In this document: in pieces, positions 9,399 through 19,781 of the stretch | How the letters are laid out: every line of letters starts with the position of its first letter | Numbering within the stretch: position 1 is the first letter of the stretch | Assembly: GCF_036699995.1 (NCBI RefSeq) | Contig: NZ_CP144906.1 | Span: forward strand, 4,785,001-4,849,000 | Length of the DNA stretch: 64,000 bases | Direction: 5' to 3' | DNA from: Clostridium beijerinckii | GTDB taxonomy: Bacteria; Bacillota; Clostridia; Clostridiales; Clostridiaceae | The notes under the pieces: model-generated | Database searches by the model: none | The model's input: the letters and a program-made list of their open reading frames with translations, nothing else | Told to the model about the DNA's origin: nothing | Translations under genes and position numbers: made by a program

Positions 9399-10955
9399 TC
9401 AAGAAACATCAAATCCATCTGCCTTATTTTCTAATTTTAAATATATTGAGAATGATGTCCCAACTCCAAGCTCACTTTCTACTCTTATTTTTCCACGATT
9501 GCTCTCAATTATTGATTTTACTATAGAAAGACCCAATCCATATCCCCCTCGTTCCCTAGCTCTGTGAGAATCACTTCTGAAAAATCTATCGTATATTTTA
9601 TCTAAATGCTCTTTAGGTATTCCAGTTCCATTATCAGATATCTTCAAAACCGCAAAGGTTTTATTTTTGTAATCTTCTATACCTATAGAAATTGTTATAA
9701 CGCCTTTTTCTTTATCAGTATGAATTACAGCATTTTGAGCCATATTGAATATGACCTGCTTAATTTGATTTTTATTTATATATACATCTATATAATCCTT
9801 CAACTCTATATTTAAAGTTCTATCCTTAGAAAGTATCTGCAGTTGAGGAATTATTTCATTTATAACATCATTCAAATTCTCCTTTTTTATTTCAACAACT
9901 GGCTGCTGATCTAACCTAGTTAATATTAAAAGATCATTTACCAGTTTTGCAAGCCTTTCACTTTCCATCAATATGCTGTTTAAAGCCAAATCTAATTTTT
10001 CCTGATTTTTTGCTGCCCCTCTTAATAATACTTCAACAAAACCATGAATTGAAGTTAGTGGTGTACGTAATTCATGTGATGCATCAGATACAAATCGTCT
10101 CATTTTTTCTTTGATAAGCTGTTCCTTTTCAAATGACGTCTCTATTCTTTCAAGCATAATATTAAAGGATTTTGATAATCTATTAATTTCTAATTGACCA
10201 CTTTCTTCCGTTAGTCTTGTATGCAGATCAGTTACACTTATTCCTTCCACAGTATCAGTTATCTTATATAACGGCTTCAATGTTCGATTAAAAATAGTGA
10301 TTCCAAGTATTGTTCCCACTATGAGAATCATAATTGAAAGACCAATATGCACATACTCTTGCCTATCTAAGATACTTGTAATATCGTCTATTGGTGTACT
10401 CAACTGTATTAACCCTGATGGTGTATCTAAATCCCCAACTTTTATCCATGCAACCATTTGATAATTATTGTTTTCATCTCTTACTACTTCATATGTATGT
10501 TCTAAATTCCCTTGTTCATTGCAAATCTCTATATATTTCTCTCTAGAAAGCACTGGTACTGGTATCTCTTTCCTCTTTCGTTCATCTAGCTCCTTTGAAT
10601 CATCGTCACCGTCATCATCATCTCTAGGTGTATCTATATTGCTTCTTTGACCTAACAGCTCTCCATTTTTATTTATTAGAGCTACACTCATATTTTTATC
10701 CCATAAATTCTTTAAAATTTCTTTAGTATCACTTTCAGTTATGTCCTCCATATTTTCTTTTGACATTTTCTTAAAGTCTAGATTATGAAACCTCTCATGA
10801 AGTACTTGCACCTTTGTTTTGTATAAATAATTTTTCATACTTATATACTGAAAAAGTCCCATGATTGCCAATAATAAGATTAATATCACAAGAAACCTAA
10901 ATAACAACTGCCATTTCAAACTCTTTATTTTCAATTTATTTCTTAATTTTTTCAT
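9399..10955 (-). CDS. Sensor histidine kinase (HAMP, HisKA, HATPase)
   Basis: This 518-residue kinase has a membrane helix at about 17-40, an outside domain up to about 200 with an acidic stretch (RDDDDGDDDSKELDE), a second helix (about 201-222), a HAMP region, the phosphoacceptor box SDASHELRTPLTSIHGF, and the ATP-binding boxes NMAQNAVIHTDKEKG, ISDNGTGIPKEHLDKIYDRF and GGYGLGLSIV. It is translationally coupled to the response regulator gene by an ATGA overlap. The signal is unknown. Next to apbE and a flavinylated Fe-S protein, it probably controls that module. All catalytic boxes look intact. Confidence 0.92.
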   Translation of the reverse strand: MKKLRNKLKIKSLKWQLLFRFLVILILLLAIMGLFQYISMKNYLYKTKVQVLHERFHNLDFKKMSKENMEDITESDTKEILKNLWDKNMSVALINKNGELLGQRSNIDTPRDDDDGDDDSKELDERKRKEIPVPVLSREKYIEICNEQGNLEHTYEVVRDENNNYQMVAWIKVGDLDTPSGLIQLSTPIDDITSILDRQEYVHIGLSIMILIVGTILGITIFNRTLKPLYKITDTVEGISVTDLHTRLTEESGQLEINRLSKSFNIMLERIETSFEKEQLIKEKMRRFVSDASHELRTPLTSIHGFVEVLLRGAAKNQEKLDLALNSILMESERLAKLVNDLLILTRLDQQPVVEIKKENLNDVINEIIPQLQILSKDRTLNIELKDYIDVYINKNQIKQVIFNMAQNAVIHTDKEKGVITISIGIEDYKNKTFAVLKISDNGTGIPKEHLDKIYDRFFRSDSHRARERGGYGLGLSIVKSIIESNRGKIRVESELGVGTSFSIYLKLENKADGFDVS

Positions 10956-11641
10956 TGTGCCACCATCTTATATCCAACACCGCGGACAGTTTTAATGATA
11001 TTATGATCTTTGTCTCCAATTTTATCTCTTAAGTACCTTATATATACTTCAACAATATTATCTTCTCCATTAAAATCATATCCCCATACTTTTTCAAGTA
11101 TAAGCGATTTGCTCAATGCTATTCCATTATTCATAAGTAAAAAACTCAACAAGTTGTATTGCGTTGGAGGTAGCTCTAATACTTTTTCAAGATAAGTTAT
11201 TTCATGAGCTTTATCATCCACTTTAAAATTTCCTATATTAATAATATCGCTTAACTCCGGAAAACTATTTCTTATCCTAGCATTAATGCGTGCTAAAAGC
11301 TCCTTGAAGCTAAAAGGTTTTGCCATATAATCATCAGCTCCAATATCCAACCCTTTTACCTTATCATCAACTTCATCTAATGCTGTTAGCATAATCACTG
11401 ATGTTTTTATAGACTTCTTAATAATTGAACATACCTCATATCCATCCATTCCTGGCAACATAATATCCAATATCACTATATTAGGATTTATTTTACTTGC
11501 TAGCTCGATCGCTTCATTCCCATCATACGCCTCATATACTAAATAACCTTCAGCTTCCAACCCCATTTTAATAAAGTCCACTATACTTTTTTCATCATCA
11601 ACTATAAGAATAGTAATCTGATTTCTTACTCCTAAGTTCAT
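10952..11641 (-). CDS. OmpR/PhoB-family response regulator
   Basis: The regulator has a receiver domain (VDDEKSIVDFIKMGL, phosphoacceptor Asp in VILDIMLPGMDGYE, Thr in IMLTA, Lys in DDYMAKPFS) and a C-terminal winged helix (residues about 130-229, ending VWGYDFNGEDNIVEVYIRYL and TVRGVGYKM). The start is placed at the ATG at 11641 because AGAGGAG lies nine bases upstream; a longer frame to 11686 would put that site inside the gene. The stop overlaps the kinase start by four bases. The direct-repeat modules upstream of apbE and the FMN-binding gene are good candidates for its binding sites. Confidence 0.92.
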   Translation of the reverse strand: MNLGVRNQITILIVDDEKSIVDFIKMGLEAEGYLVYEAYDGNEAIELASKINPNIVILDIMLPGMDGYEVCSIIKKSIKTSVIMLTALDEVDDKVKGLDIGADDYMAKPFSFKELLARINARIRNSFPELSDIINIGNFKVDDKAHEITYLEKVLELPPTQYNLLSFLLMNNGIALSKSLILEKVWGYDFNGEDNIVEVYIRYLRDKIGDKDHNIIKTVRGVGYKMVAQ

Positions 11642-12047
11642 TAAATTCATCTCCTCTATTAATAAAATAGCTTTTCTCAACTTCAAACGTGCTTTAAGTC
11701 AATAAATTGTAATCAAAATTATTTATAAATCTTTATAGATAGTTTATTTCAACATATTATACTATAGTTAGTTTAGTAATTTTATAGTTAATTATATACA
11801 AATTCATATACTGGAACAATAAATTAAGAAATTTGCATATATTATTCTAGTTAAATTTCTGCATTCTGGCCTTAATCAATTCCTTAGATTACTAGAGCTT
11901 TAAATGAAATTTTATTATTGCAACATGTTATAGTAAGTTTATATATGTACTAAATTCTTCTATATCATCTATTACTAATAAAGTTAAAATATTTCTTAAT
12001 TAAGTGATATACTAATTTTAATAAATATTATAGAAAGAAGGATTAAT
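11642..12047. promoter_or_regulatory. AT-rich divergent spacer with a possible regulator site
   Basis: This spacer separates the two-component operon (minus) from the small monooxygenase gene (plus). At 11870-11889, read on the minus strand, TCTAAGG and ATTAAGG lie 12 bases apart, like the repeats upstream of apbE but with one extra base and no clear -10 box at the same distance. Autoregulation is possible but weakly supported. I see no gene or RNA here. Confidence 0.4.
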
Positions 12048-12332
12048 ATGATAAAAATAGTGGCCAAAAGTGTTATTAAAAATGAACAAACAGAAAAATA
12101 TCTAAGCCTTGCGAAAGAGTTAGTTGATAAAAGTAGAGAAGAAGAAGGCTGTATCTCATATGGATTGTTTCAAGATATTAATGATAGTTCTATATTCACA
12201 TTTATAGAAGAATGGAAAGACGAAAAAGCAATTAATTTGCATAACAACAGTGAGCATTTTACAAGAATAGTTCCTTTACTAGGTGAGCTTCGTGTAGGCA
12301 ATGGAGAAGTAAATTTATACAAAGAAATATAA
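12048..12332 (+). CDS. Antibiotic biosynthesis monooxygenase (ABM/YgiN-like) domain protein
   Basis: The 94-residue product fits the small dimeric ferredoxin-like ABM fold: KIVAKSVIKNEQTEKYLSL at the N-terminus, then SREEEGCISYGLFQD and the TFIEEWKDEKAINLHNNSEHF segment with the conserved Trp and His. Members include quinol oxidases such as YgiN and heme-handling enzymes, so the substrate cannot be named. It stands alone with an AGAAAGGA ribosome binding site. A perfect CTTAAGGTAT hairpin without a T run follows at 12350-12383. Confidence 0.85.
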   Translation: MIKIVAKSVIKNEQTEKYLSLAKELVDKSREEEGCISYGLFQDINDSSIFTFIEEWKDEKAINLHNNSEHFTRIVPLLGELRVGNGEVNLYKEI

Positions 12333-12411
12333 AAATCCCAACGACATCTTCTTAAGGTATTATTAGTCACTAGATACCTTAAGTAAACTTAAAGTTATAT
12401 ATGTAAATACC

Positions 12412-12606
12412 GAAAGAAAGATCATTCATTTGTTCCAGGTTGCTGGAGTATTTAGCTGTGAATTTCCATTAGAAGAAGTTGCACCATTTCTGCATGCTCC
12501 CGAGGCAAGCTCGTGACAAGCAATAAATGAAACAACTTCTACTAATGAAATATCTACAGCTAAAAACTCAATGCAACACTTCTACAAAAGAATGACCTTC
12601 CTTTCT
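12412..12606 (-). repeat. Long imperfect hairpin element, family member 1
   Basis: Arms of about 70 bases (12414-12481 and 12533-12605) pair imperfectly around a 50-base apical region. The element is related in sequence to the one at 43896-44078, which lies in the opposite orientation. Read on the minus strand, shared blocks are GAAAG at the end, GCATTGA...AGCTGT, GTTGTT, the apical GCTTGTCAC...GGGAGCA and GTGCAAC. There is no open reading frame. It fills most of the 454-base spacer between the monooxygenase and sdaAA genes. It could be a structured RNA or a small mobile palindrome. Confidence 0.75.
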
Positions 12607-12786
12607 AGTGTAAACTATAATTAAAAATATATATTTTACTTTATGTTCGGTATCTATATTCGAAATAACCAAAGGCATATGTTAAGTAGTTGAAGTTATG
12701 GATAAATAAAGAAGCAGAATACATGTATTCTATTTCGATTGTTTATCAATTTACTTTAAGTTCTGTACAATACTTTAATATGTGCA

Positions 12787-13665
12787 TTATTTCTTTCCAA
12801 ATACCTGTTCTTTAAGTTTTAGTCCTGTTTTAGTTACAGCTATTCCACCTAAAGCTGTTTCTCTAAGTGATTCTGGCAAGCTTTTTCCTACCTTATACAT
12901 AGCACTTACCGTATCGTCAAATGGTATTTTTGAAGCTACACCTGCCATTACCATATCTGCCATGCATAAAGCAGTTATTGCTCCTTGTGCATTTCTCTTG
13001 GCACATGGTATTTCAACAAGGCCCGCAACTGGATCACAAACAAGGCCAAGTACATTTTTAATTACTATGGCTGCTGCATCTAAACTCATCTCAGGAGTTC
13101 CTCCCATCATCTCAACAACAGCAGCTGCTCCCATTGCAGAAGCTGACCCACATTCCGCCTGACATCCACCTTCTGCTCCTGCTAGTGTTGCATTTAATCC
13201 AATAATCATTCCTACAGCAGCTGCGGCAAATAATCCATTTATAAGTCCTTCTTCATCTAATCCAAGTTTTTCTCCAGCACTTAAAATTACTGCTGGCAAT
13301 ATTCCACAAGAACCAGCTGTTGGACATGCAACTATCTTACCCATAGACGCATTAACCTCGGATGAAGAAAGTGCCATAGCCATAGCTATATTAGTTACAT
13401 CACCTGTTAAGGTTTTTCCTCTACTAGCATAATTATGTATCTTAAAAGCATCTCCACCGATTAATCCGCTAACAGAATAAACTTCTTTCTCCATTGCCTC
13501 ATTAGCAGCCGAGATCATAACACTCAAATTTTTCCTCATTTTCTCTATTACTTCGTCTCTTGACAATCCTTTTTCTTCTACTTCATATCTTATTGCATAT
13601 TCACTTAATGAAATATTATGTTTTTCACATATTTCTAACAATTCCATACCTGTTTTTGCAAACAT
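12787..13665 (-). CDS. sdaAA: L-serine dehydratase, iron-sulfur-dependent, alpha subunit
   Basis: The alpha subunit carries the [4Fe-4S] cluster that deaminates L-serine to pyruvate and ammonia. The 292-residue protein has the family blocks CPTAGSCGILPAVIL, GGCQAECGSASAMGAAA and CDPVAGLVEIPC, which include the cluster cysteines. It begins two bases after the sdaAB stop, so the two are coupled. This split form is usual in Firmicutes. No hairpin with a T run follows the stop codon. Confidence 0.95.
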   Translation of the reverse strand: MFAKTGMELLEICEKHNISLSEYAIRYEVEEKGLSRDEVIEKMRKNLSVMISAANEAMEKEVYSVSGLIGGDAFKIHNYASRGKTLTGDVTNIAMAMALSSSEVNASMGKIVACPTAGSCGILPAVILSAGEKLGLDEEGLINGLFAAAAVGMIIGLNATLAGAEGGCQAECGSASAMGAAAVVEMMGGTPEMSLDAAAIVIKNVLGLVCDPVAGLVEIPCAKRNAQGAITALCMADMVMAGVASKIPFDDTVSAMYKVGKSLPESLRETALGGIAVTKTGLKLKEQVFGKK

Positions 13666-13667
13666 TA

Positions 13668-14348
13668 TTATTCACCTTCCTTTGCTGGGCTTATTGAAAT
13701 TACATTATGTACTAATTCTATTTTCTTAATTTTCTCTATTAAAATATTATTCACTTTATTGTCCATCTCAAAAATCATTATAGCTTCATGCCCTTTTTGT
13801 TGCCTAAAAACTCTCATAAAAGCTACATTTATATTTTCGCTGTATAATATACTTGTAACACTATTAATTACCCCTGGCGCATCTTTATGAGCTATTATTA
13901 AAGTTTCATACATTCCAGTAAAATCAACCTTATTATTATTAACTTCTATAACCTGAATATTTCCACCACCAATTGATGATCCCATAACTTCGCAGTACTT
14001 CCCATCAACTGTTTTTATAATGAATTTTACTGTGTTAGGATGAACATCCCCTAATTCTGCTTCCTTAAATGAAAATTTAACACCTTTTTCTTTTGCTATA
14101 TCCATAGAATATCTAAGTTTTTCATCGCTTGGTTCCATTCCTAAGATACCAGCAACTAAAGCCCTATCTGTTCCATGCCCTTTATATGTTTTAGCGAATG
14201 AACCATGTAGTAAAAATGTCACCTCTGATACATCTCCACCTGCTATACTTCTTGCTATCTTCCCAAGCCTCGCTGCACCTGCTGTATGTGAACTTGAGGG
14301 TCCTATCATAATAGGACCCAAAATATCGAAAACTCCTATCCCTTTCAT
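13668..14348 (-). CDS. sdaAB: L-serine dehydratase, iron-sulfur-dependent, beta subunit
   Basis: The 226-residue beta subunit starts with the diagnostic GVFDILGPIMIGPSSSHTAGA, and residues about 150-220 form an ACT domain (LIIAHKDAPGVINSVTSIL, MRVFRQQKGHEAIMIFEMD), which in this family is thought to bind serine. It is the first gene of the pair, with a GGGAGG ribosome binding site. The partner alpha subunit follows at once. Confidence 0.95.
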   Translation of the reverse strand: MKGIGVFDILGPIMIGPSSSHTAGAARLGKIARSIAGGDVSEVTFLLHGSFAKTYKGHGTDRALVAGILGMEPSDEKLRYSMDIAKEKGVKFSFKEAELGDVHPNTVKFIIKTVDGKYCEVMGSSIGGGNIQVIEVNNNKVDFTGMYETLIIAHKDAPGVINSVTSILYSENINVAFMRVFRQQKGHEAIMIFEMDNKVNNILIEKIKKIELVHNVISISPAKEGE

Positions 14349-14570
14349 TGTGAGAAATATCCTCCCTTTTATTTATTATATATATCATTAGTTTTTCTTT
14401 ATTAATATATTTGTACCCTAGCTTTTTCTATCTAAATAATATCATAAATTTGATTACATATATATGTTTCAATTTAGTTTCTACATATTAATAGTGATTT
14501 AGCACTTAACCTGCTGGAATTTTAAATCTAGTTATTGTTAGAATATGTGATTTCTAAAATATAATCCATA

Positions 14571-14608
14571 ATAAAAGCATCATCAATATTAAATATTGAT
14601 GATGCTTT
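14571..14608 (-). terminator. Terminator of the glycerol operon
   Basis: A perfect hairpin, AAAGCATCATCAATATT with its complement, lies about 20 bases after the DUF1667 gene stop and is followed on the minus strand by TTTTATTAT. Confidence 0.85.
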
Positions 14609-14628
14609 AACCAAACTTTCATTAGTTT

Positions 14629-14982
14629 CTACTTTTGATGTATATTTCTTGTCGCAACTATATCTACACCAGTTCCAAGAACATCTTTTATTACAACATC
14701 TCCTATTTTAACAGGAGCCTTTATTGTTACTTTATTTATTTCTTCCATGCATTTGAAATTAAGTCCTTTAGGAATTGGATTATTTGTTTTAACAGGTACT
14801 ACTGGTAATTCTCCATTGTCTACTTTAACAGTTGAAGTTATTACTCTTACTGGGTTTGTAACTTCATTTATTCCATACTCAATACCTCTATTACAGCCAT
14901 TACCTTGTACACTTTTATTTTCAGCATCTACTTTTAAATGACATCCCTTAGGGCAACATATACAAATTAATTCTTTTTCCAT
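14629..14982 (-). CDS. DUF1667 protein, third component of a glycerol-3-phosphate dehydrogenase-like complex
   Basis: This 117-residue protein belongs to DUF1667, which recurs behind the two flavoproteins of clostridial glycerol operons. The N-terminal motif ELICICCPKGCHLKVD and a later Cys suggest a metal or Fe-S site. The start is set at the ATG at 14982, with GAGGATGG upstream inside the end of the previous gene; a longer frame begins at 14994. It probably serves as electron-transfer or assembly subunit for the two dehydrogenases, filling the place of GlpC, but this is inference. Confidence 0.8.
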   Translation of the reverse strand: MEKELICICCPKGCHLKVDAENKSVQGNGCNRGIEYGINEVTNPVRVITSTVKVDNGELPVVPVKTNNPIPKGLNFKCMEEINKVTIKAPVKIGDVVIKDVLGTGVDIVATRNIHQK

Positions 14983-14983
14983 T

Positions 14984-16237
14984 TTATTCACCATCCTCTA
15001 ATGATATTGTTATATCACCTTTAACTTTCTCTAATAGCACCTTACTTAAAACTACCTTTTCCATTTCTGATGGTGCTAAGTGAGCTCTTTTAAATTTAGC
15101 TATAACTTCATCATTGCATCTTACAACTAATGCCTTATTATGATATATGTTATTTACTCTCATAAATACAGTTAGTTTATCATCAACAGCTTCTGCATTA
15201 ACTTTTTGTGGTACTGTATAATTTATATTTGCACCATTTATTATGTTTACATATTTGTCTTTCTTAAGTTCACCCTTAATGTATTTAGCAGCAGAGAAAC
15301 CTGCATGTTTTGACTCTTGAGTTACAAAATCAACTAAGTCATGGACATGAACTACATTACCACATGCAAATATTCCTTCTACTGAAGTTTCCATACTCTC
15401 ATTAACAATTAAACCATTAGTTCTTCTATCAGGTTCAAGTCCGGCATTAAATGATATTTCATTTTCTGGAATTAATCCAACTGATAGTAGTAGTGTATCT
15501 ACATCAAATTCTTTCTCAGTTCCTTTAATAGGTCTCTTATTTTCATCTACTTCTGCTATTACTACTTTTTCAAGTCTCTTATCTCCTACAATATCTACAA
15601 CTGTGTGTGATAAATATAGAGGAATATCATAATCATTTAAACATTGCACTATATTTCTATTTAATCCATTTGAATATGGACATAATTCGACTACAGCTTT
15701 AACTTTAGCTCCTTCAAGAGTCATTCTTCTAGCCATTATAAGTCCAATATCTCCTGATCCTAAAATAAGGACTTCTTTACCAGGCATATATCCTTCTACA
15801 TTTATATATCTTTGCGCTGCACCTGCATTAAATACACCCGCTGGTCTATCACCAGGAATATTTATAGCACCTCTAGTTCTTTCCCTACAACCCATTGCAA
15901 GAATTATAGCTTTAGCCTTAAGTTCCATATATCCTTCTTCTGTATTTATTGCATAAACAGTTTTATCTTTTCCGATTTCTAATACCATAGTGTCTAGTTT
16001 AACTTCAACATTAGTATCTTGAATCATTTCAATGAATCTTCCTGCATATTCTGGTCCTGTAAGCTCTTCCTTAAAAGTATGAAGTCCAAAACCATTATGA
16101 ATACATTGATTTAATATACCACCTAATTCTTTATCTCTTTCTAAAATTAATATTTTTTTAATTCCACTATTATATGCTTCATATGCTGCTGCAAGACCAG
16201 CTGGTCCTCCACCTACTACTATTAATTCATAACTCAT
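14984..16237 (-). CDS. FAD-dependent pyridine nucleotide-disulfide-type oxidoreductase of the glycerol operon
   Basis: The 417-residue flavoprotein has an N-terminal FAD site (LIVVGGGPAGLAAAYEAYNSG), a second nucleotide-binding site (VLILGSGDIGLIMARRM, about 155-171) and the C-terminal FAD motif with VEGIFACGNVVHVHDLVD. It resembles the HcnB/GlpB-like enzymes found with GlpA-type dehydrogenases. The gene lies 17 bases after the larger flavoprotein and ends just before the DUF1667 start. It probably carries electrons from glycerol-3-phosphate oxidation to NAD or another carrier. Confidence 0.88.
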   Translation of the reverse strand: MSYELIVVGGGPAGLAAAYEAYNSGIKKILILERDKELGGILNQCIHNGFGLHTFKEELTGPEYAGRFIEMIQDTNVEVKLDTMVLEIGKDKTVYAINTEEGYMELKAKAIILAMGCRERTRGAINIPGDRPAGVFNAGAAQRYINVEGYMPGKEVLILGSGDIGLIMARRMTLEGAKVKAVVELCPYSNGLNRNIVQCLNDYDIPLYLSHTVVDIVGDKRLEKVVIAEVDENKRPIKGTEKEFDVDTLLLSVGLIPENEISFNAGLEPDRRTNGLIVNESMETSVEGIFACGNVVHVHDLVDFVTQESKHAGFSAAKYIKGELKKDKYVNIINGANINYTVPQKVNAEAVDDKLTVFMRVNNIYHNKALVVRCNDEVIAKFKRAHLAPSEMEKVVLSKVLLEKVKGDITISLEDGE

Positions 16238-16254
16238 AATAACACCTCATCCTT

Positions 16255-17682
16255 CTATTTTGTCTTACCTAATAATATATATGAACCTGATTTTTCTTGA
16301 ACTACATCTTCAAGTGGGACATTACATTCTCTTGCTATTATTTCCTGAACTCTTGGTCCGCAGAATCCACCTTGACATCTTCCCATTCCTGGTCTACATC
16401 TTCTTTTAATACTATCTAAGGATGGTATTCCTATACTTCTCTTTATTGCATCTACAATCTCACCTTCTGTTATGCTTTCACATCTGCAAACCATTCTTCC
16501 ATATTGCGGATTTTTCTTTATTAATTCAGCTTTTTCTTTAGCTGATAATTCCATAAAATGAATTTGTTCTCTTTTTGCCTTAAAGTCTGATTTTTTATCT
16601 AACTTACATCCTGCTTCTTTCAATATTTCTACAACATCAAGAGCTATAGCTGGTGCTGAAGAAAGGCCAGGTGATTTCATTCCTGCAACATCTATGAAAC
16701 CTTTGACTTCATCATTTTCTTCTACTATAAAATCACCTGTATCTGGATTAGCACGAAGACCTGCAAAGCTCCTTATTATTTCTCTAAAATTAACTTTATT
16801 AGTTGTACGCATTGAAGCGTCTCTTACTTCATTTAATCCTTCTGCTAGTGTTCCAACATCGCCTTTATCTTCTATATCTCTGGCATCAGGTCCAACTAAT
16901 AAATTTCCATGAACAGTTGGAGTAACTAAAACCCCTTTTCCAAGTTTTGATGGACATTGGAATATTGTATGGCTAACTACATTTCCCTGAGTTTTATCCA
17001 TTACAAAGTATTCTCCGCTTCTTGGTACTATCTTAAAGCTTTCCTTACAAACTAAATTATGAATTTTATCTGCATAAAGTCCAGCTGCATTTATTACAAA
17101 TTTTGATTCTATTATTTCTCCATCTTTAGTTGTAATTTTGAATGTATCATTTTTTTCTATTGCAACAACTTCTTTTTCTAGCTTAATTTCTCCTCCATTA
17201 GCTACTGCATTTTCTGCTAGTGCAATTGTATATTCAAACGGACCTACTATACCACCAGTTGGTGCATATAAAGCTCCAAAAATTTCTTGATTAAGGTTTG
17301 GTTCCTTTTCTAGAACCTGTTCTTTACTTAAAATTTGTAAATCTTTTACGCCTATTTTTGTTCCATTTTCATAAAGAGCTTGTACTGTTTTCATATCTTC
17401 ATCGTTAAAAGCTATTATCAGAGATCCGTTTCTCTTAAAAGGTACACTTAACTCTTTGCAAAGATCTTCAAACATCTCATTTCCAGCTACATTATATTTT
17501 GCCATTAAAGTACCTTCTTTAGGATCATATCCAGCATGAACTATTGCTGAATTTGCTTTGCTTGTTCCCATCGATACATCTTTTTCTTTTTCTAAAACAA
17601 CTACTTTTAAATTATACTTAGTTAGTTCCCTAAAAATAGAATTTCCAATAACCCCTGATCCAATTATTGCTACATCATACAT
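16255..17682 (-). CDS. GlpA-like FAD-dependent glycerol-3-phosphate dehydrogenase with BFD-like [2Fe-2S] domain
   Basis: This 475-residue enzyme begins with the FAD fold VAIIGSGVIGNSIFRELTKY and the DAO-family body (AGLYADKIHNL, GLRANPDTGDFIV). Residues about 395-460 form a BFD-like Fe-S domain with VCRCESITEGEIV and RCRPGMGRCQGGFCGP. Oxidation of glycerol-3-phosphate to dihydroxyacetone phosphate fits the setting after glpK. An intrinsic terminator preceded by a motif shared with the glpF and glpK leaders lies upstream, so GlpP antitermination is likely. Many annotations call it simply NAD(P)/FAD-dependent oxidoreductase. Confidence 0.87.
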   Translation of the reverse strand: MYDVAIIGSGVIGNSIFRELTKYNLKVVVLEKEKDVSMGTSKANSAIVHAGYDPKEGTLMAKYNVAGNEMFEDLCKELSVPFKRNGSLIIAFNDEDMKTVQALYENGTKIGVKDLQILSKEQVLEKEPNLNQEIFGALYAPTGGIVGPFEYTIALAENAVANGGEIKLEKEVVAIEKNDTFKITTKDGEIIESKFVINAAGLYADKIHNLVCKESFKIVPRSGEYFVMDKTQGNVVSHTIFQCPSKLGKGVLVTPTVHGNLLVGPDARDIEDKGDVGTLAEGLNEVRDASMRTTNKVNFREIIRSFAGLRANPDTGDFIVEENDEVKGFIDVAGMKSPGLSSAPAIALDVVEILKEAGCKLDKKSDFKAKREQIHFMELSAKEKAELIKKNPQYGRMVCRCESITEGEIVDAIKRSIGIPSLDSIKRRCRPGMGRCQGGFCGPRVQEIIARECNVPLEDVVQEKSGSYILLGKTK

Positions 17683-17710
17683 ATTACATCCTCCTTATTA
17701 ATAGCGCATA

Positions 17711-17785
17711 AAAAAAGTCAAGCTAAAAACAAGGTGTAATCCACCAACGTTTTCATGCTTGACTCTATATTCTCTCAGCATTTAT
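17711..17785 (-). promoter_or_regulatory. GlpP-type leader: conserved motif plus attenuator before the dehydrogenase gene
   Basis: On the minus strand GCTGAGAGAATATAGAG runs into a terminator: AGTCAAGC (17764-17757), a GGTG/CACC inner stem, GCTTGACT (17723-17716), then seven T. It ends about 30 bases before the GlpA-like start codon. The motif at its front matches the one in front of the glpF and glpK leaders, which points to control by the GlpP antiterminator. Confidence 0.75.
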
Positions 17786-17883
17786 TTTAAATTATATATA
17801 CATTATATCATGTAAATGTATACTTGTCTACTATTTACTCTGAATTTTCAATTTTACTTTATTTTAAAATACCATTTTAAACT

Positions 17884-17918
17884 ATGTACCCTAGATGTCA
17901 TCAACATTTAGGGTACAT
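17884..17918 (-). terminator. Hairpin after glpK
   Basis: Arms ATGTACCCTA and TAGGGTACAT form a stable hairpin about 70 bases after the glpK stop. Only a weak T-rich tract follows, so it may be a processing or stability element rather than a full terminator. Confidence 0.55.
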
Positions 17919-17986
17919 TATAATGCTCAAATCTTGTGATTAACTTAGACTAATTTGGAATAATAAACACTTATTGAAATATAATT

Positions 17987-19510
<1,524 letters not shown>

Positions 19511-19635
19511 TTATATATTCTAATATTTACCTAGAAAAGGTTAAATTTATTATTTATATTTTAGGAAATGAATTTAACAAATAGTTGACCTAAAAAAATT
19601 GAGTTAGTGTTCTAGACGTAATTTTAGCGGCAATT

Positions 19636-19781
19636 AAAGCCACATAAAACATCCATTTATACAGAAGCAATAATATTTATTTTTACTGCCTCGTACAAAT
19701 TTTAAATTTACTCAGTCCATTAAGTGTTTCCCAAGTAAATTCAGTTTTATGTGGCTTTATTCTCTAATTCTCTTCAGCCTA
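19636..19781 (-). ncRNA. Structured leader RNA of glpK, related to the glpF leader
   Basis: The minus strand begins GTAGGCTGAAGAGAATTAG at the glpP stop codon, then forms a 15-base-pair closing stem (AAAGCCACATAAAAC with its exact complement). Inside are two further helices: AATTTACT with AGTAAATT, and AGGCAGTAA with TTGCTTCT using G-U pairs. The same layout occurs upstream of glpF, with the inner stems changed in sequence but still paired. GlpP is the likely ligand protein; a metabolite ligand is not excluded. Confidence 0.7.

Noticed and set aside
12646-12653. TTCGGTAT as an outer continuation of the hairpin at 12412-12606
   Set aside because: It is complementary to ATACCGAA at 12407, but 40 unpaired bases separate it from the arm end, and the other family copy lacks it.
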